Positions 1 to 8,061 of a stretch of DNA of 64,000 nt are shown here, piece by piece. How positions within the stretch are numbered: the first letter of the stretch is position 1; the number at the start of each line of letters is the position of its first letter. Both the position numbers and the translations under genes were made by a program. Below the pieces are notes generated by a model. The model ran no database searches, was not told where the DNA came from, and worked only from the letters and a program-made list of their open reading frames with translations. The stretch comes from Haladaptatus salinisoli. Lineage in GTDB: Archaea; Halobacteriota; Halobacteria; Halobacteriales; Haladaptataceae. Where the stretch lies: positions 186,001-250,000 of the forward strand of contig NZ_CP085328.1 of assembly GCF_020614375.1 (NCBI RefSeq). Reading direction: 5' to 3'.

Positions 1-2
1 TC

Positions 3-308
3 GAGCAGACTCTCGCCCACGTCAACGAACCACTCGGTCCCATTGCTGCCATCGGACTGTGCGGTGGGAGTACGCTCTATCTGCTGGGTCATACTGCATG
101 GCAGTACAACGAATACCATACTGTAAATGGTGCCCGGCTCACCGTGGCGGTCGCCATCGTTGGACTAATTTTCGTCGCAGGTAGGTTCACTGCCTTTGTC
201 ATTCTCACTGCTCTCACGGGTTTCTTCGTCGGGCTAGCCGCATACGAAACGGTTTATTCCGAAGACCGGAAGTCAATTCGCCGACGCTATTTTTCTCAAA
301 ATGATTGA
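3..308 (+). CDS. LtrA-like membrane protein, C-terminal fragment
   Basis: An open frame enters from the left edge and stops at 306-308, giving about 101 residues. It shows two to three hydrophobic helices (around GPIAAIGLCGGSTLYLLG, VAVAIVGLIFVAG and FVILTALTGFFVGLA) and a charged C-terminal tail (SEDRKSIRRRYF). The arrangement resembles the end of low-temperature-requirement A (LtrA) family membrane proteins, whose last helices alternate short loops with an invariant Arg-rich turn. The family is recognised from memory of its pattern only. The N-terminal three quarters lie outside the window, so the role is not established. Confidence 0.55.
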   Translation, partial: EQTLAHVNEPLGPIAAIGLCGGSTLYLLGHTAWQYNEYHTVNGARLTVAVAIVGLIFVAGRFTAFVILTALTGFFVGLAAYETVYSEDRKSIRRRYFSQND

Positions 309-639
309 TTTTGCCTGTCTTCTCGATTTCTATTATTGGATCAGTTTTGGATTGAATGCTGGGCCGATTACCGTAGATGCGCCCCTTCAGGTACAATACT
401 GGAAAAAAGATCGATTCAGAAATCCAGATACTATCTACTGCCGCTTATACTCTCAACCGGCAGTCAAACGGCCCAAACCGAGCAAATTCGAGAGATAGAT
501 CTCGCCGCCGTCGTACGTTCTACGTCGGTTATAGAATCAATCACGTATTTAGAAACAGGCCGAACTCTTACATTTCAGACGGTACAAACGTATTGAATAG
601 GGCCGTCTCACGGAGCATAGAAGATCCTTCGCTAGAAAG

Positions 640-731
640 CACTGTAAACAATCGTCAGTCAAAGCGAAAGTGAATTCCAAAAGTTAGTATGATATACTAA
701 CCCACGCTCGTATCTGTGCCGTTCGGAAATG
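640..731 (+). repeat. Copy 1 of a ~92-bp dispersed repeat
   Basis: This segment aligns over its whole length with 30022-30113. Both contain CTG(T/C)AAACA..TGTCAGTCA or CGTCAGTCA, then GTGAAT, then the palindrome, then CCGTTCGGAAA at nearly identical spacing (43 versus 44 nt from the left end to the palindrome, and 17 versus 16 nt from the palindrome to CCGTTCGGAAA). It could be a shared promoter/operator region or the trace of a mobile unit. Confidence 0.75.
683..701 (+). promoter_or_regulatory. Palindrome GTTAGTA-N5-TACTAAC, copy 1
   Basis: The sequence is a perfect 7-bp inverted repeat separated by 5 nt (TGATA). It has the size and symmetry of a dimeric regulator operator. It lies about 200 bp before the DUF7344 gene at 898. 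Further copies are at 10439, 12335 (one mismatch) and 30066. Confidence 0.6.
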
Positions 732-897
732 GGCAAGTAAGAGATCGTCACTATCAGGCGATTCCAAGTAGTCGAACGAGAAACAAGACACTATGAATTA
801 ATATGAAGATACTGCGACTGCATACACATGAGTTCAAAATGGTCGGAAGACACGCTCTACACCGAATTTTTAAGATATTCACACTCCTATGTGAGCT

Positions 898-1374
898 ATG
901 GCGGAGGACGACCCACCTCCCGACGAGAGGGAAACAGACTCCGGTCGAACCATCGAGGAGAGTGCCGCCGAGCGCGATCTCGACGTTGATGTCTCGGAGT
1001 CTATCCTCGAGTTGCAACCCGTCTTCGAGGCGATTGCACATCCACGACGACGCTATCTCGTCTACACCCTCGCCGAAGAGACCCAATGGTCGCTCGATGA
1101 CCTTGCGACCAAACTCGCTGCATGGGAGACCGATACGGCAGAGGCGAACATCGCGACGCTCACGCGCCAGGAGATGTACACGTCGCTCTATCACTCCCAT
1201 GTTCCGAAACTCGTGGATTTGGACGTGATAGAGTTCGATGATAGGACCGAGACGATCACCCCTGGACAACATGCGGTCCAGGTGTTAGCGGCATTAGAGG
1301 GCGCGGGTGGTAGTCTCGATAATCAGCAAGAAACGCATGCTCGCAGCGAATTCGACCGGGAAGACACTCAGTAA
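898..1374 (+). CDS. DUF7344-type winged-helix regulator
   Basis: The product is a 158-residue haloarchaeal protein. Residues about 40-125 form a winged-helix-like domain with the family pattern: PVFEAIAHPRRRYLVYTL, then a short DDLATKLAAWE helix, then the TSLYHSHVPKL(VD) recognition block ending in a strand (VIEFDD). The N-terminus is an acidic low-complexity tail. The family is found with HalOD1 output-domain proteins, and a HalOD1 gene follows 76 nt downstream on the same strand. Another DUF7344 protein in this window is followed directly by a HalOD1 gene (9009/9863), and a third follows one (24517/25213). The ATG was chosen because a T-rich promoter element lies about 25 nt upstream. A regulatory role is inferred; the target is unknown. 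Confidence 0.75.
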   Translation: MAEDDPPPDERETDSGRTIEESAAERDLDVDVSESILELQPVFEAIAHPRRRYLVYTLAEETQWSLDDLATKLAAWETDTAEANIATLTRQEMYTSLYHSHVPKLVDLDVIEFDDRTETITPGQHAVQVLAALEGAGGSLDNQQETHARSEFDREDTQ

Positions 1375-1450
1375 CCCATGACTGCCGAAAGAGGTATTAC
1401 ATTCTCGGGAATGGCCCACCAATAGGACGCTTTCACACGGAGGACGACAG

Positions 1451-1819
1451 ATGACCTCAAGTAATGACCACACCGATGATGGTACTAGACTTGCACAAGA
1501 TGGAAATGAAACCGACGATCCCGACTTGACCTTTGTAACACAGGCTCACTATGACCGCGAGAGCCATCGCGATCTCACCACCGAAATCATCTTCGCGATC
1601 GCGGATGCCGAAGATGTTGCTCCAACCGAGCTCAAGGATCCCCCGTTATACGAGTGTGTAGATATCGCCGCGATCAAAGACGGATTTTTCGGGCCGAAAG
1701 TTGCAGGTCATTCACGGGATAGCAAGGGGAGTGTTTCCTTCCGATATAATCAGTATCACGTTGAGGTTGCTAGTGACGGCTGGATTACTGTCTCCGCGCC
1801 TTCTGCGGGCGGGGACTGA
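1451..1819 (+). CDS. HalOD1 output-domain protein
   Basis: The product is a 122-residue protein with a single halobacterial output domain 1 (HalOD1) at about residues 30-118. The diagnostic features are the paired helices (DLTTEIIFAIADAEDV..TEL), the 'Y-E-C-V-D..A-I' segment and a terminal beta unit (VSFRYNQYHVEVASDGWITV). In larger proteins this domain sits at the end of response regulators; here it stands alone. A Shine-Dalgarno-like GGAGG lies about 7 nt before the ATG, suggesting translation from a leadered message, perhaps co-transcribed with the DUF7344 gene before it. Its biochemical activity is not known. Confidence 0.8.
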   Translation: MTSSNDHTDDGTRLAQDGNETDDPDLTFVTQAHYDRESHRDLTTEIIFAIADAEDVAPTELKDPPLYECVDIAAIKDGFFGPKVAGHSRDSKGSVSFRYNQYHVEVASDGWITVSAPSAGGD

Positions 1820-2067
1820 CTCCACTCAGCGGTATCGTTTGTGGCCGTGAGGAACGGAGTCACACGTGGAGTGTAGGACGTTCTTCAAATAATGGTCTAT
1901 GTCCAGCCAGAACTTTATATGACTAGCGTGTAGGCCTCTAACGGAGAAGCAAGAACATACTGTGTATCCGTTTCCAGGGCGCGGAGACGAACCTTTCAGA
2001 AGCAGTCTGGCTGTTTCACATGCCGTGTGTGGGGTGCATTCAATAATTAGTCCTTCTCGCACCCACC

Positions 2068-2409
2068 ATGACAAATCATACACCCCCGTCTGATGACGTG
2101 GATGATCATGCAGACGATGCGGCCTACCAGACAGAATTTGATCCAACAACGGACAGCGTCTGTGAAGAGCTAATCACAGCGGTTGCGACACTCAACGATG
2201 TAGATCCAACTGAGCTAGCGCTGCTCTCGGATTTCGTTGATCCGGAGGCACTTGATGCCCTCTTCGGCCCACGGGCTACAGGGAACCCGCGTGAGGCGAA
2301 TGGACATATCCTGTTCAATTACGATGCCTATCACGTCAAAGTCGACAGCAACGGACAGATTACACTCCATCAGCCTGAGTTCGGGTCTGGGAATGATCAC
2401 TTACGCTAG
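2068..2409 (+). CDS. HalOD1 output-domain protein
   Basis: The product is a 113-residue stand-alone HalOD1 protein. The domain spans about residues 25-105: DSVCEELITAVATLN, DPTEL, DPEALDALFG and YHVKVDSNGQITL. It is a close paralogue of the protein at 24517 (same blocks, similar length) and more distant from that at 1451, so the two neighbours here are not a recent tandem copy. The gene lies 249 nt after the previous HalOD1 gene and has its own AT-rich upstream region (AATAATTAG at about 2042). Confidence 0.8.
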   Translation: MTNHTPPSDDVDDHADDAAYQTEFDPTTDSVCEELITAVATLNDVDPTELALLSDFVDPEALDALFGPRATGNPREANGHILFNYDAYHVKVDSNGQITLHQPEFGSGNDHLR

Positions 2410-2926
2410 GGGAGGACCCTGAATAGAATTGGAGCGTATCCTCCTCGTCCGTGGTGAAGTGGATTTCAGTTGGCGTAACAAGAAGTCGCCGTCCCAGGAA
2501 GGTAAGTAAAAATACGTTCTGAACAAGCTGCAAGGGAGATCGACGACGACGAAGGAGTTACCAATGAGGACTTTTGATTTGATGACCAGTTTCACAATAA
2601 TGCTGAATAGCGAGCCGATTTATCGTATCAGGTGGAGCGTCTTTTGTGCTGATTCTCCACTGACACTCGACGCAGGAGAGAACCTTCTCTTCCATTATAG
2701 ACCTAGATCCAACGAGGAAGGGGTTTATTACTGAGGTTTCGTTCTCAAGCGGTTTATTTCAGACTACACGCTCGAATACGAGAAAGAGCAGCACTGGGGC
2801 AACCTCTCAGGTCGGAATTTGCCGGCAGGAGCCCAAGTCGTATCTTCCCGAGTCGGCAGGCGTGGGGGGAGGTCAATGTCGTCTGAATGGAAACATGCTT
2901 ATTGAAGATGGCCGCTAGCACGTGAT
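2410..2926. other. Interval with possible decayed coding sequence
   Basis: No intact gene is seen. Two short stretches look coding but are interrupted: about 2450-2510 (ending in ..RNKKSPSQEGK, stop) and about 2508-2574 (ending REIDDDEGVTNEDF, stop, in another frame). The acidic 3' piece has halophilic composition. The interval is probably remnants of one or two small genes, not identified. Confidence 0.3.
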
Positions 2927-3082
2927 ATGGCAAATATTGTCTACGAAGGGCCAGACGAAATCCAGGAACAGACCGTAGACGCAGACAACGTCTCTGATTC
3001 TGGAAAAGTTGAAGGAATTAGGGTCAAGCTCAAAGACGAAGCCTATCTGCACATTCCGTATGCGCGCCTCTATTGGATCTAG
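2927..3082 (+). CDS. Small conserved-looking protein, 51 aa
   Basis: This short ORF runs from an ATG at 2927 to TAG at 3080-3082. The product is acidic and compact, with alternating strand-like segments (ANIVYEG, GKVEGIRVKLK, EAYLHIPYARLYWI). The composition is typical of haloarchaeal coding DNA. The pattern resembles small beta-rich haloarchaeal hypotheticals that end in an aromatic strand. No domain is recognised. It is too short for statistical certainty, but the frame use is consistent with a real gene. Confidence 0.5.
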   Translation: MANIVYEGPDEIQEQTVDADNVSDSGKVEGIRVKLKDEAYLHIPYARLYWI

Positions 3083-3211
3083 ATGAGTGAAAACGAAGGA
3101 AAGATAGATTATTCAAAATCATAACAATTCCACGAGATGAGGATACGAACTTAGAATCCCATTCGCCGGAAGACTGACAGCAATTCACATGCTCTGTCTA
3201 TTCAGATTTAT

Positions 3212-3400
3212 ATGGCGTCCCCAGAATACCTGCGTGCCCGGTGTGGCGATCCACTTACAGACGATGCTCCACACGCGTGGGTAACCATTCAAGATGCCAA
3301 TCTTGAGTATGAATTAATCGATGATGGGTATATTATTTGTGAAAATTGCTTTGCAGCCTATCGCAACTTCATCAATCAACCGACGCAGCCTGACAAATAG
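3212..3400 (+). CDS. Small protein with CxxC motif
   Basis: The product is 62 residues, MASPEYLRAR.. to ..TQPDK. It has one C-x2-C pair near the C-terminus (ICENC) and a lone Cys at residue 11 in RARCGDP, which could complete a partial metal site. The middle is a strand-rich acidic segment (AWVTIQDANLEYELIDDGYIIC). A TATA-like TTTATATGG overlaps the start. The function is unknown; it fits the loose group of small haloarchaeal zinc-binding proteins. Confidence 0.5.
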   Translation: MASPEYLRARCGDPLTDDAPHAWVTIQDANLEYELIDDGYIICENCFAAYRNFINQPTQPDK

Positions 3401-3536
3401 GAATACCTAGAATATTTACCTAGTTAAAACAAACCAATAGCAGAAATCGACCAATAGTGATTCTTGTGTTTTATTCGGTATCTAATTTCGGTCTCAACGT
3501 AAAGCAACCTACAGTCACTATCGCTCCATGGTCAAC

Positions 3537-3901
3537 CCCCCGAACTCAGGATACTGTCATATATGGATAAGCTCGTGGCAGACGGACGAACTGAACTCCC
3601 AGCCGTGTTGTTCGTACGCCGCTCATGTGAGCGCAATCGTGATCTCGGCTGTTGCTAGATTATACTTCGTGACGCCTGCTTGTCGTTGTGCTCGATGTGA
3701 GATCTCCCAGTCGATCGTTTCGACCAGCAGGTCAGGGAAATGCTCGGTGGCGACGTTCATTGCGTGCTGTTGTGCTCGGTCGAGGAGGGCCGTCGGTGTC
3801 TCGGGAGTATCGTCGATCGCAACGTTCGCGCTGTTCGGCTCCGACTGGCTTGTTGCGACTGCTGGCAAAACGGTTGCCGCCGTGGGTGGGATCAAGCTCA
3901 T
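3537..3901 (-). pseudogene. SprT-like zinc metalloprotease, interrupted by stops
   Basis: The minus-strand frame from 3901 matches the SprT-like pattern: a helix (LLDRAQQHAMNVATEHFPDLLV), then ETIDWEISHRAQRQAGVTKYN and ITIALT. A TGA at 3623-3625 then interrupts it. Reading on in the same frame gives AAYEQHGWEFSSSVCHELIHI, with the zinc-binding HELIH motif intact, then a second stop, then QYPEFGG before the frame ends. The C-terminal zinc-ribbon half of the family is missing. Two internal stops plus truncation make this a pseudogene. The functional homologues are DNA-protein-crosslink or SprT-family proteases. Confidence 0.75.
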
Positions 3902-4018
3902 TGTGCTCGCGGGAATCGGGATCGACGTACAAGACTACACGAGCGCGTGTTTAGAATGGACATAGACAACAATGTCCATCTGCTTGAATGACCTCTCTCC
4001 TTGAGTGGGTTTACAATC

Positions 4019-4477
4019 TTAGCTCTCTTCTCCAATTTCGAACTGTTCGTGTTCGCTAGCTGTGTTCAGAACCACGCTAGTATTGCTTTCATTAATGTCT
4101 GCATCACTAAGGAGCGTTTTGATCTGTTGATTCATCTCATCGGTATCTGTATATTTGCCGATCGCAATGATGTCATGGTCACCGGTGACTTCATACACGC
4201 TGATCATCCGCGGTTGGTCTTGCAGACGAGCAGTGACGTCCGGAAGTGCCGTTCCTTCCACTTTCAGTTGAATAACAGCGGTAACATCGTAGCCTAATGA
4301 ATCATAATCAAGCGTCGGGGTGTAGCTAGTAATGACACCTGTGTCCTGTAAGTCTTCGAGGTGGTTTGAGACCGTTGTTACCGAGACATCCAATTCTTCG
4401 GCAATGCCACGGAGACTCGCTCGACCGTCATTCAGTAAGACATTGATTAATTCTGAATCTAAATTTTCGTAGGTCAT
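4019..4477 (-). CDS. Lrp/AsnC-family transcriptional regulator
   Basis: The product is 152 residues. Residues 1-60 form an AsnC-type helix-turn-helix ([38 protein letters not shown], then [11 protein letters not shown]). Residues 65-145 are the RAM effector-binding domain ([40 protein letters not shown]). The length is typical for the family. Such proteins form octameric discs and sense amino acids. The neighbours, a SprT pseudogene and a SWIM pseudogene, give no clue to the regulon. The C-terminal extension [11 protein letters not shown] is acidic. Confidence 0.9.
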   Translation of the reverse strand: MTYENLDSELINVLLNDGRASLRGIAEELDVSVTTVSNHLEDLQDTGVITSYTPTLDYDSLGYDVTAVIQLKVEGTALPDVTARLQDQPRMISVYEVTGDHDIIAIGKYTDTDEMNQQIKTLLSDADINESNTSVVLNTASEHEQFEIGEES

Positions 4478-4567
4478 TAGGTGTGTGAACTCCTTCTAGA
4501 CGCTTACTTCTTGACTAATGTCTAAATACTGCCGGTTGAAAATCAACTCGGTGAGAAAGGGCAGAGT

Positions 4568-4930
4568 TTAGTTCGGCGGTTCCTTCCGCCCTGTCCTCAC
4601 GCACTCCCAGTACGGGAAGCCACCGAAGTCGTCGCAGTCGCAGTCTTCAGGTTTGACATCGTCGTCGTCCTCGGTGGGGGAGACGTCGAGCGTTCCGTCG
4701 TCAGTCGCGTTCTCGACAGCAGCCATGTGCTTGCAGAAGGCGTTGCGGTGAACGTGATGTGGACAGGTACAGGCCATCAGGTCTTCGGTCACGTCGTCGA
4801 TGGAGACCACGTACTGGTGTTCAGCGGAGTTCTCGTGGCTCTCGTTGGTGACGTCGATGAGTCCGGGGCATCGACGTCGTAGGAGAATTGTTCGACCTGT
4901 GCGCGTTTCTGTGCCGTCTCATCATTCTTT
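4568..4930 (-). pseudogene. SWIM zinc-finger protein, frameshifted (copy A)
   Basis: The downstream 80 residues contain a clean SWIM motif (C-T-C..HRNAFCKH) and a C-terminal CDCD..YWEC tail ending RKEPPN. Upstream, the family N-terminus (DETAQKRAQVEQFSYDVDAP) is present but in a different frame. Compared with the copy at 13570 (gtccgggggcatcg), one G is missing from the G-run at about 4863, which breaks the protein between DAP and GLIDV. The family binds zinc and probably nucleic acid or protein. This copy is very likely inactive unless translation starts internally. Confidence 0.75.
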
Positions 4931-4983
4931 AGGATCGGTGGCTTGCTGCTATTCTTGTTCTTAAATTGTGTCGAATGAAGTGA

Positions 4984-5337
4984 CTTGCAGGCAAGGTATG
5001 GCGCGAACGTGATGAGGCCGGTCGCTATTCACTTTGGTCGAAGGGGAGTTGCGAGACACGTTCCTACCTCGATGCCCCAGACCTCGCCGAATGGATTCGC
5101 CTGAAAGAGTCCGGTGTGAGTAAGAAGTACAGCCAGGAACTTGCTCGGCGGACGATGGACGCGATGCACGAACTCTCGAATGGCCGCCTCGGGAAAATCA
5201 AGCGCCAACGATCGAAAGACGGCTTGAGTTACCAGGAGACGCGTCTCGTGCTCAAGTCGGACGTCGAGCTACCCGGAGAAGTCACGAGCAACGATACAGA
5301 TGACAGTCCAACCACAGACCCGGTTGCCGGAGAGTAA
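4984..5337 (+). pseudogene. C-terminal remnant of a haloarchaeal plasmid/virus-type protein
   Basis: The frame is open from just after the TGA at 4981-4983 to the stop at 5335-5337 and reads VWRERDEAGRYSLWSKGSCETRSYLDAPDLAEWIRLKESG.. through ..QETRLVLKSDVEL with an acidic tail. There is no plausible ATG at the left end; the only in-frame start of note is GTG at 5116, which would cut the conserved-looking block in two. The frame therefore looks like the 3' end of a longer gene whose 5' part was lost at the junction with the SWIM pseudogene. The family is not firmly recognised; similar wHTH-like C-termini occur on haloarchaeal plasmids. Confidence 0.45.
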
Positions 5338-5626
5338 CGTGGTCGGGACCAAATCACGCCCGAGAGGGACACGATTCTAACACGAACACCCTAGCAAACG
5401 CGGAATTGGACGCCCCGAAGTGACACAGTTCAGGACTGACGTTGTACGGTTACTTGTGAGTACGGCAGTTGTATCGGCGGCTATCGGTTAGATGCCAGCG
5501 GGAGGGGAAGAGGTGGTACCGGCCACCGTATTTGTGGTCGGAGCGACTAGTCGACTCACTGGTGGCAAAGTTGACTGCCCACGTCCGTGTCCCAGACGCT
5601 GCGGAACCGTGAAAAAGTTCGCTCTG

Positions 5627-6061
5627 TTACTCAGGCTGATAGGGATTAGTCGCGGTATCGAGTCGGTAAACGTCCTGAGCAGTGTCAAAGTCGTCATCGA
5701 AGGCATAGAGATAGCCGAGTCCTTCGGTCTGCATGTAGGCGACGATGCAGGCGTCAACGAACGAGAACCGCTCGTACTGGCGGAAGAGTGCTTTCGCGGT
5801 GGCGAAGGCGTCGGTGGTCAAAAACTCGATGTGAATGCGCGCATTCTCCTCCAGTCGGTCGAGGAAATCCGTCGCAGCGTCATGACCGGCGTGCGTGATC
5901 AGCCCGTTGAGCGTCTCCGCAAGCACGTAATCAAGGATAACTGCCTCCGGAAGTGATGCTGTGTCCACACCCTGTACGATTGGGAGGGCAGCGTTGTGTG
6001 CACTGTCTCGACGGTAGGCAGCAGCGAAGAGGACGGTCGTGTCGATAAGTGCGCGTGGCAT
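5627..6061 (-). CDS. PIN-domain toxin-like nuclease (VapC-type)
   Basis: The product is 144 residues and is entirely a PIN domain. The acidic residues expected for Mg2+ binding are in ALIDTTVLFAA (D7), the VLAETLNG helix (Glu), SFVDACIVAY (Asp) and AFDDDFD near the end. VapC proteins are ribonucleases that cut tRNA or rRNA when freed from the antitoxin. The ATG abuts the stop codon of the AbrB-like gene with no gap, the usual antitoxin-then-toxin order. Confidence 0.85.
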   Translation of the reverse strand: MPRALIDTTVLFAAAYRRDSAHNAALPIVQGVDTASLPEAVILDYVLAETLNGLITHAGHDAATDFLDRLEENARIHIEFLTTDAFATAKALFRQYERFSFVDACIVAYMQTEGLGYLYAFDDDFDTAQDVYRLDTATNPYQPE

Positions 6062-6313
6062 TCAGTTGACGTCGACGCCCCACGCGTCGTGTTCAGTCGT
6101 TACGTCAGTCTCGTCGTCACCGTCGTAGCCACCGAAGTCACTAAACGTACCACTTCGGCGCTGGACGACGCGAATACGAACCGTACCGTCATCTTGGAGC
6201 TGCCAGCGAAGTTTATCACCATCATCGATATCGAGTTCACGACGGATTCGTGCGGGAATATTCGCTTGATTTCCCGAGACTTTGCTCTCGGAATCCACGC
6301 TCTCACTGCTCAT
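6062..6313 (-). CDS. AbrB/MazE-type antitoxin (VapB-like)
   Basis: The product is about 83 residues. The N-terminal swapped-hairpin DNA-binding domain reads SKVSGNQANIPARIRRELDI, then DGDKLRWQL..GTVRIRVV. The C-terminal ~30 residues are acidic (GGYDGDDETDVTTEHDAWG) and presumably wrap the PIN toxin encoded directly downstream. Two ATGs are possible (6322 and 6313). The one at 6313 is preferred because it lies 28 nt from the TATA centre (6338-6344), as expected for a leaderless haloarchaeal transcript. Antitoxins of this kind autorepress their promoter. Confidence 0.8.
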   Translation of the reverse strand: MSSESVDSESKVSGNQANIPARIRRELDIDDGDKLRWQLQDDGTVRIRVVQRRSGTFSDFGGYDGDDETDVTTEHDAWGVDVN

Positions 6314-6337
6314 ACAGACCATGAGGGGAGCGCTCGG

Positions 6338-6344
6338 TATAAAT
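6338..6344 (-). promoter_or_regulatory. TATA box of the vapBC-like operon
   Basis: ATTTATA on the minus strand is centred 28 nt upstream of the ATG at 6313, consistent with leaderless transcription and helping to decide that start. Confidence 0.6.
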
Positions 6345-6401
6345 GTAGTGTGTGCTCACACTACCATCGATCTCACCGACGCAGAGGAGAAGAACGCGCG
6401 T

Positions 6402-6650
6402 ATGCGAGCGTCAGTCTCGCGGCTGATCAATCCCGTGCGAGATTACGAGACCGAAGAAAGTGTTGACGACGACTCGCCGAACCTTGCCGCGGAAGCAGCA
6501 AATGCAGGCCGCCAACTCTTCGAGACAGTCCAACGCTCGGAACAGAATACCGAACTTGTCAACTTCCGCGAGAAGCGCGCAGAGAGCCAGCAAGTGAACC
6601 ACCCCGGGGTCAAGCCCCGAGACATTCGGCCTGCTCCGCCTGTAGAGTGA
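6402..6650 (+). CDS. Hypothetical protein, 82 aa
   Basis: The frame from ATG 6402 has clear haloarchaeal coding character: acidic (YETEESVDDDSPN), helical (AAEAANAGRQLFETVQRSEQN) and ending KPRDIRPAPPVE. It stays open further upstream to 6282, but that part overlaps the vapB promoter and looks non-coding. The sequence could be the C-terminal fragment of a larger membrane or regulatory protein. No family is recognised. Confidence 0.4.
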   Translation: MRASVSRLINPVRDYETEESVDDDSPNLAAEAANAGRQLFETVQRSEQNTELVNFREKRAESQQVNHPGVKPRDIRPAPPVE

Positions 6651-6669
6651 GCAACTGAGTGATGTCGCG

Positions 6670-6880
6670 CTACAGATACACGTCGGGGAGGTCGCCACCG
6701 TGGTCATTCGGACGGTCTAACAATGGGGTGATGGCGTCGAATCGGGAACCTTTCTTCACTATGTTTTCGTTACGATCCCAGGTGACGAATCCGCGTTCCA
6801 TTAGGAGAGAGAGAGATCGGTGTGGCAGAGTAGGAGACGGAGTCGAGCCACTTCTTCGTCGGCCGAGGGTAGGCCATCGT
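6670..6880 (-). pseudogene. DUF7344-like winged-helix fragment, frameshifted
   Basis: The minus strand encodes LLMERGFVTWDRNENIVKKGSR then FDAITPLLDRPNDHGGDLPDVYL and a stop at 6670-6672, resembling the wing and tail of a haloarchaeal DUF7344-type regulator. The preceding helix (LPSADEEVARLRLLLCHTDLSL) is in a different frame. The switch falls in a (CT)n run at about 6805-6818, so slippage there probably caused the frameshift. The N-terminus is absent. Confidence 0.55.
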
Positions 6881-7083
6881 CAAGCATGCACAACCCCTAG
6901 TCATCCAATCGTGTAAACGAGGGTCATTTTCACGGAGACAAGACGTGTTAGGAACTGGGTAAACCTGAGGAACAACCAATAGATTCTCAGGCTATTGCAC
7001 CCACGAGATGATTTGATGTGTGAACAGAGCAGTCGCCAAGCAGCGCATCGTACGGCGTAAGTAACTGTCTCAACAGTGTAGCG

Positions 7084-7758
7084 CTAGAGATTACGATTTG
7101 CGTCCTCCTCGTCAGAGGTGTTCGGAAGGACCTGCTTGAGGATTCCCTTGGTTCCCCGGCGGAGCCGCTCAGAAAGCGCTTGATGTGTCACGCCGAGTTC
7201 GTCGGCCAACTCAGCTTGGTCGGCCTTCCGGGGGACATCGTAATAGCCCTGCTTGACGGCCAGCATAAGGGCTTCTTGTTGGTCATCGGTAAGATCGAAC
7301 CGAACCCGCTGGGTGCTATCGACGTCATAGATGCGCGAAACATCGAGGGAGTACCCGTGTTCGCGCGCGTACTTGCCGGTTGCCGAAATCTTGTTTCGCT
7401 TGGGAAACAGCACACGAAGATACCACTGGTTGTCGTGCGCCGTTGCGCGCTGCACGGTCGCTTCCTGTTCAAGTAACATATAGCTGATTATCTGGGTCTT
7501 GTCGACCCATTCCATGCGGTAGAGACGCTCCTCGTCGAGTTCAGTGAGAAGTTCGACCTTCCCAATACTAGGGTCGTCTTCAAGTGTCGCTGTCAGCGTC
7601 TCAAAATCACCATTTGATGCCCAAACGAACGGCATTACATAATCTGTATCGTGCGCCACCACCCGATCGATTGTGAACGCCATCTCCGGTAGGCGCTCCA
7701 ACGTCTCGGACAGCGCGAACTCCTCCGCCGGAATACTAAACTCCGCGATCGTGCTCAT
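7084..7758 (-). CDS. Bat-type HTH_10 transcriptional regulator
   Basis: The product is 224 residues in two parts. Residues about 1-150 form the bacterio-opsin-activator-type N-domain (EFSIPAEEFALSETLERLPEMAFTIDRVVA.., YMLLEQEATVQR..). Residues about 155-210 are HTH_10: FDLTDDQQEALMLAVKQGYYDVPRKADQAELADELGVTHQALSERLRRGTKGI in outline. The length is standard for single-sensor Bat paralogues, which lack PAS and GAF domains. No light-response genes are adjacent, so the target is unknown. A second member of the family lies at 53975. Confidence 0.9.
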   Translation of the reverse strand: MSTIAEFSIPAEEFALSETLERLPEMAFTIDRVVAHDTDYVMPFVWASNGDFETLTATLEDDPSIGKVELLTELDEERLYRMEWVDKTQIISYMLLEQEATVQRATAHDNQWYLRVLFPKRNKISATGKYAREHGYSLDVSRIYDVDSTQRVRFDLTDDQQEALMLAVKQGYYDVPRKADQAELADELGVTHQALSERLRRGTKGILKQVLPNTSDEEDANRNL

Positions 7759-8061
7759 ATTTCGGAGTAGGTTTCTAAAGAGCTATGGATGTTGTGGGCA
7801 GAAAATGTGGAGCACGTATTGCGACCATTCATACCCTATTATGTTGATAGATACGCGCCCCATTCTTGCAGCGGCTCAACGAACTACCCAACACCTGTCA
7901 AAAGTGACGCGCGAGATACTGAGGTTGTATTCAGCATGGTTTCATGAACACATTTTGGATTGACTGTTGCAACAGAGTCGTCGAAACCGTTATCCAATAC
8001 TTCGCATCTGTTGCCTTCCGCGATCGAATGGAGTTGGAATCACAATGATTGAGAGAATCCT
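7759..8061. other. Gap of ~300 bp without a gene
   Basis: This AT-rich spacer lies upstream of the Bat-type gene on its own strand. No gene, repeat or clear stem-loop is seen. It presumably includes the Bat gene promoter. Confidence 0.4.

Larger units (their letters stand above)
309..897. other. Non-coding interval holding a dispersed repeat
   Basis: No convincing gene is seen on either strand. The short open frames here have no halophilic composition. The interval is AT-richer than its neighbours and contains one copy of a ~92-bp dispersed repeat (640-731) with a palindromic core. A T-rich, TATA-like stretch (about 868-880) precedes the gene that starts at 898. Confidence 0.5.

Noticed and set aside
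4984..5337. Treating GTG 5116 as the start of an intact small gene
   Set aside because: The coding pattern continues unbroken upstream of 5116 to the stop at 4981, so the GTG is internal to a truncated longer gene.
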